Assembly: GCA_035495555.1 (NCBI GenBank)
Contig: DATJFQ010000103.1
Coordinates: forward strand, 1-14,114
From: DATJFQ01 sp035495555
GTDB lineage: Bacteria; Acidobacteriota; Vicinamibacteria; Vicinamibacterales; 2-12-FULL-66-21
Direction: 5' to 3'
DNA: 14,114 bases
The notes under the pieces: generated by a model
What the model saw: only the letters and a program-made list of their open reading frames with translations
What the model was told of the DNA's origin: nothing
Databases searched by the model: none
Shown here: positions 1 to 5,274 of the stretch, piece after piece
Numbering within the stretch: the stretch's first letter is position 1
Layout of the letters: every line of letters begins with the position of its first letter
Made by a program: the position numbers and the translations under genes

Positions 1-367
1 CGTACTGCTCGTTGCCCGGCGTGATGTGCTGCTGGTCGAAGACGAAGATGTACAGATGCCCCCGGGGCGCGGCGTCGTTGTTGGTGACCTCCGCCGACAC
101 GGCGCGCAGCGAGAGATCGGAGTAGAAGCCGCTCGGCTCGCGGACGCGCTGAAACAGCACGATCGGCAGCGGCTTGCCATCTTCGATGATCTGGACCTCG
201 CCCGGCTTGATGTCGGTGACCGGATTGCCGTCGGCGTCGATCACGCTCAAGTCGAACCGCACCAGATCGACGCCCGATCGGAACACCGATGGTTTCTGGG
301 GCGTCTGCGCCGAAGCAACGGCGATCGCCCCCACCGTAAGCGCCACAGCCCACGTGAACTGACGCAT
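1..367 (-). CDS. VWFA-related secreted protein, N-terminal part (runs off the window)
   Basis: This is the first 122 codons of a minus-strand gene that continues past base 1. The product begins MRQFTWAVALTVGAIAVASA, a signal peptide with likely cleavage at about residue 20. It then reads FRSGVDLVRFDLSVIDADGNP and GEVQIIEDGKPLPIVLFQ (residues about 29-73), the N-terminal module of the VWFA-related Acidobacterial domain family (TIGR03436 type). The stretch HLYIFVFDQQHI near the window edge looks like the first strand of the von Willebrand A fold, where the metal-binding DxSxS would follow. Such proteins are exported and of unknown role, probably in adhesion or protein binding. The ATG at 367 has GGGAG eight bases upstream, which supports the start. 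It lies 110 bases downstream of the sulfatase gene on the same strand. The family call is from recalled motif patterns; the C-terminus is not visible. Confidence 0.8.
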   Translation of the reverse strand, partial: MRQFTWAVALTVGAIAVASAQTPQKPSVFRSGVDLVRFDLSVIDADGNPVTDIKPGEVQIIEDGKPLPIVLFQRVREPSGFYSDLSLRAVSAEVTNNDAAPRGHLYIFVFDQQHITPGNEQY

Positions 368-375
368 CGTGGATA

Positions 376-380
376 CTCCC
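376..380 (-). promoter_or_regulatory. Ribosome binding site for the VWFA-related gene; weak -10 upstream
   Basis: On the minus strand GGGAG lies eight bases before the ATG at 367, the normal spacing for a Shine-Dalgarno site. Further upstream, TAAAAT (positions 426-421) could be a -10 box giving a leader of roughly 45 bases, but I see no convincing -35 element, so the promoter part is tentative. The rest of the 368-477 spacer shows no gene and no strong hairpin. Confidence 0.45.
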
Positions 381-477
381 AAGCTTGTCCGCCGTACGTT
401 CGACGGAGGCGGATCCCTGAATTTTAGATCGCGAACGCCGTCCGGATGTGGACGTTTGGGACGAGCTCAGGGGGCAA

Positions 478-2619
478 TTACCGCGGTTTTCCGCGCGGTT
501 TCAGCGCCGCGGCTTTCTCCGGCTCTCCAAACATCGTCCAGAGCTGCTTCGCGAGTGCGGGTCCATCGCCTTCGGGGGAGACGCGCAGCAGCTCCGTTAT
601 GGCATGCTCGGACTCCGCGTCGCGGCCGGTGGCGCGATAGAGCATCGCGAGCGCGGCGCGCGCGCGGGTATTGAAGGGAAACATGGCGATCTCGGCTTTG
701 AGAAATCGCTCGGCCTCGGGATATCGCTCGAGACGCGCGAGCGAATCCCCGATGAAGTAATTGACGTCTGGGACCTGCAGCGTGCGGTGCTGCAGCGTCT
801 GTGCGGCCTGCGCGAAGTGGGGCAGGCATTCGGCATACCGCCCCGCGTTGTAGAGGAGCGTACCTTCCACGATTTGGGGCATCGGCAGCGTCGGGTCGGC
901 CTGCTGCGCGAGCTGTGCTTCGCGCCGCGCGTCGGCGGCATCCTTGCGCGCGACCGCGATGCGCGCAAGCAGTTCGTGCGCGTTTGCCGGCGCCACGCTG
1001 ACCGCGAGCTCGGCGTATTTCCTTGCTTCGTCGTACCGCTGCATGCGCAGCAGCTCGCCCGCGGCGCCCGTCAGCGCTCCCGCATCTTTGGGATCGCGTT
1101 CGATGACGTGCCGGAAGGCCTCGACCGCGTCGGACGATCTGCCGAGGCGGATGTACGCCTGGGCGAGCTGGGTCCAGACGTCTCCCATTTCAGGATCTTC
1201 GGCAAGCGCCGCGCGATACGCGGTGACGGCGCCGGCGAACTGCATTCGGCCGGCCAGTTCGGTGCCTTCGCGGTATCGCTCGAGCACCGCTGCCTTGTCC
1301 TTCGGATCCGGCAGCGAATCGCCGGGCGTGTTGAGCGAGGCCGTTGTCGTCGTGTTCCCGACGTAGCCGAGCGCCGCGAGGCGCTCGCGGTCGGCGGCGG
1401 TCACCGCCTGCGGTGCGGCGAGCGACGTCCCGGCGATCAGCCGATCGATCGCGCCGCGCATAGCCTGCCGGATCTGCGGCCGATCCGTGGCAATGGATGC
1501 CTTCTCGTGCGGATCGTTCTGCAGGTCGTACAGCTCGTCGCGCGGCGCGCGGATGTAGCGGTATCGCGCATCGGTGAGCGAATACAGCTCGCTCCATCCG
1601 AAGTGATACCGCGCGAGCATCGCCTCCGCATAGATCCCGGTGTCCGGGATCGGCCCGCTGCCATCGAGCAACGGCCGAAGATCGCGGCCGTGCAGATCGG
1701 CCGGGACGCCAAGACCCGCCAGACCCAGGAGCGTCGGCGCGACGTCGATATGCTGCACGGGTGCCGCGACGCGCCGGCCGCTGTGCTGACCGGGCACCTT
1801 GATGACGAGCGGCACGTGCATCGTTTCCTGGTACAGGAACATCCCGTGCTCCTGCTCACCATGATCACCGAGTCCTTCACCGTGATCGGCCAGCAGCACG
1901 ATCGTCGCGGGGTCGAAGAGGTTGTCCTTTCGCAGACCATCGAGCAGACGACCGACGAGTTCGTCCGCATAAGCGATCTCGCCGTCGTACGGCGCGTATG
2001 CGGCGAAGCGCGCGGGGGGCGCGTACGGCTTGTGCGGCTCGTAGAAGTGGACGAACAGAAAGACGCGGTCGCTCTTGCGCGCCGCGAACCAGCGTTCAGC
2101 CGCTTCGAGCGTCGCGGCTCCATCGCGCTGCACCTGTCCGAGCGACATCTCGGAAGACGTGGACGGCAGGTCGGCGTCGTAGGTATCGAACCCTTGATTG
2201 ATTCTCGTGTCCGGGCGCAGCACGTAGGCAGACACGAATCCGCCAGTGGACCATCCGTTGGAGCGGAGCGCGCCCGGCAGGGTCCACTGGCCGCCCTTCA
2301 GCGCGAATCCGATGTTGTCGCGGACGCCCGTCTGGTACGGGAGTTCGCCGGTAAGAATCGTCGTGTGTGCGGGCAGCGTCTGAGGCGCATGCGAGTACGC
2401 GCGTTCGAAAACGGTGCTGGTCGCCGCCAGCGCATCGATCGCTGGCGTGCGCACGCCGGTGTAGCCGTAGACGGGCAGATGATCCGCGCGAAGCGTGTCG
2501 ATGGAAATCAACACGATCGGGCCGTCGACGCGACCCGTCTTCCGGGCGTGCATGCGCCATGCGAGCAGGCCGGTGGCAAGGACGGCGATCGCCGCAACGA
2601 TTCCGATGCCCCTGCGCAT
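478..2619 (-). CDS. Membrane-anchored sulfatase-like phosphatase/hydrolase with C-terminal TPR repeats
   Basis: The 713-residue product has an N-terminal membrane anchor (IGIVAAIAVLATGLLAW), an alkaline-phosphatase-superfamily sulfatase domain (about residues 33-400) and TPR repeats to the end (about 420-700). Metal and active-site landmarks are clear: LISIDTLRADH (first metal Asp, D41), HFYEPHKPY, and LLADHGEGLGDHGEQEHG (D245, H246). In classical sulfatases the nucleophile is the Cys or Ser of C/S-x-P-S/A-R, converted to formylglycine. Here the matching segment is TLPAHTTILTG, so Thr81 takes that place, as in Thr-nucleophile members such as lipoteichoic-acid synthases. A sulfuric-ester substrate is therefore doubtful, and a phosphoester or transferase activity is possible. 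Sulfatase-TPR fusions are frequent in Acidobacteriota. An ATG at 2637 would add MVHWEE; I prefer 2619 because it puts basic residues directly before the anchor and follows the purine tract GGGAAGAA, though that tract sits very close to the ATG. The substrate is unknown. Confidence 0.85.
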   Translation of the reverse strand: MRRGIGIVAAIAVLATGLLAWRMHARKTGRVDGPIVLISIDTLRADHLPVYGYTGVRTPAIDALAATSTVFERAYSHAPQTLPAHTTILTGELPYQTGVRDNIGFALKGGQWTLPGALRSNGWSTGGFVSAYVLRPDTRINQGFDTYDADLPSTSSEMSLGQVQRDGAATLEAAERWFAARKSDRVFLFVHFYEPHKPYAPPARFAAYAPYDGEIAYADELVGRLLDGLRKDNLFDPATIVLLADHGEGLGDHGEQEHGMFLYQETMHVPLVIKVPGQHSGRRVAAPVQHIDVAPTLLGLAGLGVPADLHGRDLRPLLDGSGPIPDTGIYAEAMLARYHFGWSELYSLTDARYRYIRAPRDELYDLQNDPHEKASIATDRPQIRQAMRGAIDRLIAGTSLAAPQAVTAADRERLAALGYVGNTTTTASLNTPGDSLPDPKDKAAVLERYREGTELAGRMQFAGAVTAYRAALAEDPEMGDVWTQLAQAYIRLGRSSDAVEAFRHVIERDPKDAGALTGAAGELLRMQRYDEARKYAELAVSVAPANAHELLARIAVARKDAADARREAQLAQQADPTLPMPQIVEGTLLYNAGRYAECLPHFAQAAQTLQHRTLQVPDVNYFIGDSLARLERYPEAERFLKAEIAMFPFNTRARAALAMLYRATGRDAESEHAITELLRVSPEGDGPALAKQLWTMFGEPEKAAALKPRGKPR

Positions 2620-2645
2620 TTCTTCCCAGTGTACCATTCGGTTTC

Positions 2646-2678
2646 GAGGAGTCCGGCGCTTCGATGGTCATCACGTGA
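2646..2678 (+). promoter_or_regulatory. Possible leader mini-ORF (MVIT) with Shine-Dalgarno, overlapping the lipoprotein start
   Basis: GAGGAG at 2646-2651 is followed 12 bases later by ATG GTC ATC ACG TGA (2664-2678), a four-codon reading frame. Its stop codon shares one base with the ATG of the lipoprotein gene (TGATG, 2676-2680). The lipoprotein ATG has no Shine-Dalgarno of its own at normal spacing, so ribosomes could load at the mini-ORF and re-initiate. The same place holds a perfect 12-bp palindrome, CATCACGTGATG (2669-2680). Spacing from GAGGAG is long, so this is a suggestion only. Confidence 0.25.
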
Positions 2679-4498
2679 TGCGTAAACACGTCGCCTTTGC
2701 CGTCTGCACAGCCCTTCTCGCTGTTGTTGCCGCTGCCTGCGGTTCAGGTGGGAGCGGTTCCTCCTCGACCAACCCGCCATCGACCGGCGGGGGCGGCGGT
2801 ACCACGACGACGGATCCGTGTTCGAGCGCGATCACGGCCGATTCAGCGGAAGCCGGTCCACCGAGCCTGCTCGCGCTCGGGGCACAACCCGTCTCGAACA
2901 AGAAGACGCTCGTGGACGGAGATCCTCGGGGCCGTCTCGCAGAGGCGCTCTGGCTGCATCGCGCAGGCGCCGAGCGGGAGCGCGCCGCATCGGGTGCGCC
3001 GTCGCCGATCGCACAGGACGTCGGCGACATTGCCGTCGTCCAGGATCAGGGAGACATCGTCCTGCCGGCAAACGCGTTCGACCTCGGCGGAAGCACGCTC
3101 CGGTTCACACGGAGCGGCTCTGGTTACGCAGTGACGAAGGGCGCGCTCGCGTACCGCCCGACGCTCGGCCGGCAACTGACGCTTGCAGACGATGACTCTG
3201 TCGAGATGGACGTGCCGTTTTCGTTTCCGTTCTACACCGGCACGCAAAGAGTGGCGTATGTCAATTCCGACGGGAACATCACCTTCGGCGAAGCCGACAA
3301 GGCAAGCACTGAACGAAACGTCTCGCGCGTGCTGACGGGGCCGCCGAGGGTGGCGCCCTTCCTCGCCGATCTCGATCCTTCGTCTGGCGGACGCGTGTTC
3401 GTCAACGCGGCGAGCGATCTCTATACGGTCACGTGGTGCGCGGTCCGGGGCTTCGACTCCCAGCGCACGACCACCGTGCAGGCCACTCTCCTTCCAGATG
3501 GATCGATTGAAATGGCCTTCGGGTCGATCACGTTGGGTGACGCTGTCGTTGCGATCGGACCGGGTCGTGCGGGGGATTTCTCGCCGATCGATCTCAGCGT
3601 CCCGAAACCGGCGACCGGAACCGGCGCACTGGGCGAACGATTTGCCGCATCACCGACGATCGACACCGTCGCCGTCGGAAAGAAGTTCTTCTCGACGCAC
3701 CCGGATCGCTACGATCAGGTCCTGATCTGGACCGACCAGCCGCTCATCCAGGACGCCTTTGCATACGAGATCACCGTCTCCAACGAAATCCGCGGCATCG
3801 GCCAGGACGTCTACGACCAGTCGTCGGAATTCGGCAGCGGCGGACAGCTACGCTCGGTCGTCGTCATGGACTGGCTCGGCAAGTATCCCGACAACCCGAC
3901 CTCGAAATTTCTCGGCGAGAACGACACGTTGAGCGTGATGGGACAGGAAGTCGGGCATCGATGGCTCGCCTACATGGATTTCCGCGATCACACCGGGACC
4001 ACATCGGACGCGCTGCTCGGCCGTGACCTCGCGCACTGGAGCTTCTTCTTCAACTCGGAAGCCTCGGTGATGGAGGGCAACGAAATCACGGATCTCGGCG
4101 GCGGGCAGTTCAAGACGACCGATGCGGTCAAGCGATACAGCCACCTCGATCAATACGCGATGGGACTGATTCCCGCCTCGGCCGTCCCGTCGATGTTCTA
4201 TGTCGATGCCCCCAACAGCACGCACGCGCGGGAGGACGCGCCGCAAATTGGCGTGACCTTCACCGGCACCCGCCGCGATTTTCTGATCGACGACGTGATC
4301 GCCGTGAACGGGCAGCGGTCGCCCTCGTCAATCGATGCTCCGAGGACGCACCGCCAGGCGTTCATTTACGTGGTCAGCAGCGGCCGTTCCGCAGATCCGG
4401 GTCAGGTCGCGAAGCTCGACAACATCCGCAAGCAATGGGAAACATTTTTTGCGCAGGCGACTGACGGCAGGATGGCAGTACTGACGCGCCTGCAATGA
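2678..4498 (+). CDS. Lipoprotein with nidogen-like region and metallopeptidase-like domain (QEVGH motif)
   Basis: The 606-residue product starts MRKHVAFAVCTALLAVVAAAC, a lipoprotein signal with the lipid-bearing Cys at residue 21. A Gly/Ser/Thr-rich linker follows. Residues about 170-310 read like a nidogen-type beta domain: FSFPFYTG, VNSDGNITFG, PPRVAPFLADLDPSSGG, TVQATLLPDGSIEMAFG. The C-terminal half resembles secreted gluzincin-like metallopeptidases: LSVMGQEVGHRWLAYMDF, then HWSFFFNSEASVMEGNEI and YSHLDQYAMGLIPASAVP. The motif that would be HExxH is Q423-E-V-G-H427, so the first zinc ligand is replaced by Gln. The protein may be a non-catalytic binder or use a changed metal site. I do not recognise a named family and give no substrate. 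The open frame extends further upstream, but that part overlaps the sulfatase gene and has no signal peptide; ATG 2678 fits the lipoprotein signal exactly. It converges on the next gene across a heptamer repeat array. Confidence 0.75.
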   Translation: MRKHVAFAVCTALLAVVAAACGSGGSGSSSTNPPSTGGGGGTTTTDPCSSAITADSAEAGPPSLLALGAQPVSNKKTLVDGDPRGRLAEALWLHRAGAERERAASGAPSPIAQDVGDIAVVQDQGDIVLPANAFDLGGSTLRFTRSGSGYAVTKGALAYRPTLGRQLTLADDDSVEMDVPFSFPFYTGTQRVAYVNSDGNITFGEADKASTERNVSRVLTGPPRVAPFLADLDPSSGGRVFVNAASDLYTVTWCAVRGFDSQRTTTVQATLLPDGSIEMAFGSITLGDAVVAIGPGRAGDFSPIDLSVPKPATGTGALGERFAASPTIDTVAVGKKFFSTHPDRYDQVLIWTDQPLIQDAFAYEITVSNEIRGIGQDVYDQSSEFGSGGQLRSVVVMDWLGKYPDNPTSKFLGENDTLSVMGQEVGHRWLAYMDFRDHTGTTSDALLGRDLAHWSFFFNSEASVMEGNEITDLGGGQFKTTDAVKRYSHLDQYAMGLIPASAVPSMFYVDAPNSTHAREDAPQIGVTFTGTRRDFLIDDVIAVNGQRSPSSIDAPRTHRQAFIYVVSSGRSADPGQVAKLDNIRKQWETFFAQATDGRMAVLTRLQ

Positions 4499-4512
4499 GC
4501 GCGCGCTGTCAA

Positions 4513-4618
4513 CTCCCAACGCCCAACGCCCAACTCCCAACTTCCAAATCCCGATGCCCCAAAACGCCAACCGCTATGAATGATTTGGGAGTTGGGAATT
4601 GGGAGTTGGGAATTAGGA
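4513..4618. repeat. Inverted pair of 7-bp tandem repeat arrays between convergent genes
   Basis: The left arm (4513-4561) is seven heptamers in a row: CTCCCAA, CGCCCAA, CGCCCAA, CTCCCAA, CTTCCAA, ATCCCGA, TGCCCCA. After about 22 bases the right arm (4584-4618) carries five heptamers of the complementary type: TTTGGGA, GTTGGGA, ATTGGGA, GTTGGGA, ATTAGGA. The arms can pair over roughly 17 bases with few mismatches (for example 4530-4546 with 4594-4610), so the transcript from either side could form a long hairpin. It may end transcription from both convergent genes or stabilise their 3' ends. There is no T-tract. The right arm contains the stop codon of the minus-strand gene (4613-4615). Confidence 0.85.
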
Positions 4619-5254
4619 GTTTTCTCCCGCGCCCTTCTTCAGCCTCTCTATAGCCGCCTTCGCCTCTGCGTTATCCGGCTCCGCGGCGAGAAGCGCCTCG
4701 TATTCTGCACGCGCGCCGCTGTCGTCGTGCTGGCGCTCCAGCAGGGCGCCGATGGCGAGATGAATAGAGGTCAACGCGGGCACCCGCGTCAGTAGCTGAC
4801 GATACGCCGCGATCGACTGCGCGTCCTGGCCGGCGTCAGCGAAGCTGGCTGCCGCGTCGAGCTGCTGCTGAATGGAGGCTGCGGAGGCGCCGTGGAGCGG
4901 CCCCGCTGAGACGCCGTCGCGCGCAGGCTGCAGGACGATATCGAGCGTCGGGTTCGGGCCGAGGGAATGCGTTGTAATCGTAGCGGCCTCCGGCAGGAAC
5001 CCGGGCGCCTGAACCGTCACCTTCCAGGTGCCGCCGCGCAACCCGAGGAGGCTGAAGCGTCCCTTCGCGTCCGACGTGCTCGTGAAAGTCGACGGTGCGA
5101 CGTCCGGGTCTTCGGCCGTGATCGTCGCGCCTTTCAGCGGCTTGCCGTCCGCATCGCGGACCGTGCCCGCGACATGGCCCTGGGCTGTGGCCACGCCGCA
5201 CATCGCGAGCATCGCGATCACGGCGAGGAGGAGCGGCCGCCGGAAGGGCAACAT
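4613..5254 (-). CDS. Secreted carboxypeptidase-regulatory-like domain protein with TPR repeats
   Basis: The 213-residue product has a signal peptide (about residues 1-24, ending GVATA). A carboxypeptidase-regulatory-like beta-sandwich follows (about 27-109): GTVRDADGKPLKGATITAE, GRFSLLGLRGGTWKVTVQAPGF, LDIVLQP. Residues about 130-207 hold two or three TPR-like helical pairs (SFADAGQDAQSIAAYRQLL, ARAEYEALLAAEPDNAEAKAAI). No catalytic residues are expected; the regulatory-like fold is a transthyretin-like binding module common in exported Acidobacteriota proteins. It is likely periplasmic and involved in protein contacts. ATG 5254 has no clear Shine-Dalgarno but lies six bases after a TATACT box, so the message may be leaderless. 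It is divergent from the beta-lactamase-NamZ gene with only 20 bases between the two starts. The last codons and the TAA fall inside a heptamer repeat. Confidence 0.8.
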   Translation of the reverse strand: MLPFRRPLLLAVIAMLAMCGVATAQGHVAGTVRDADGKPLKGATITAEDPDVAPSTFTSTSDAKGRFSLLGLRGGTWKVTVQAPGFLPEAATITTHSLGPNPTLDIVLQPARDGVSAGPLHGASAASIQQQLDAAASFADAGQDAQSIAAYRQLLTRVPALTSIHLAIGALLERQHDDSGARAEYEALLAAEPDNAEAKAAIERLKKGAGENS

Positions 5255-5260
5255 GCGGCA

Positions 5261-5268
5261 AGTATAAT
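5261..5268. promoter_or_regulatory. Overlapping divergent -10 boxes for two apparently leaderless genes
   Basis: The AT-rich core AGTATAAT lies in the 20-base gap between two divergent start codons. On the plus strand TATAAT (5263-5268), a perfect -10 consensus, is followed by six bases and then the GTG at 5275. On the minus strand TATACT (5266-5261) is followed by six bases and then the ATG at 5254. A transcription start normally lies 6-7 bases after a -10 box, which would put both start sites on or next to the first base of the start codon. Neither gene has a Shine-Dalgarno in this gap, which agrees with leaderless messages. No good -35 element is visible for either direction. Confidence 0.55.
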
Positions 5269-5274
5269 CCAGCC

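Noticed and set aside
2628..2637. Overlapping TACACT (minus) and TACCAT (plus) boxes between the sulfatase and lipoprotein genes
   Set aside because: They fit only the loose TANNNT pattern and lack -35 elements; the resemblance to the 5261-5268 pair may be chance, so I do not list a promoter.
2495..2677. Upstream extension of the lipoprotein gene to an ATG at 2495
   Set aside because: The extra 61 codons overlap the start of the sulfatase gene and would bury the lipoprotein signal peptide, which begins exactly at 2678.
448..2685. Plus-strand open frame of 745 codons opposite the sulfatase
   Set aside because: It mirrors the sulfatase gene, is rich in Arg, and shows no domain or signal. Long antisense frames are expected at this GC content.
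4328..4795. Small frames reading through the 4513-4618 repeats (WELGIGSWELG-like peptides)
   Set aside because: Three 7-base units make 21 bases, so any frame through the array gives a seven-residue repeat. These are repeat translations, not genes.
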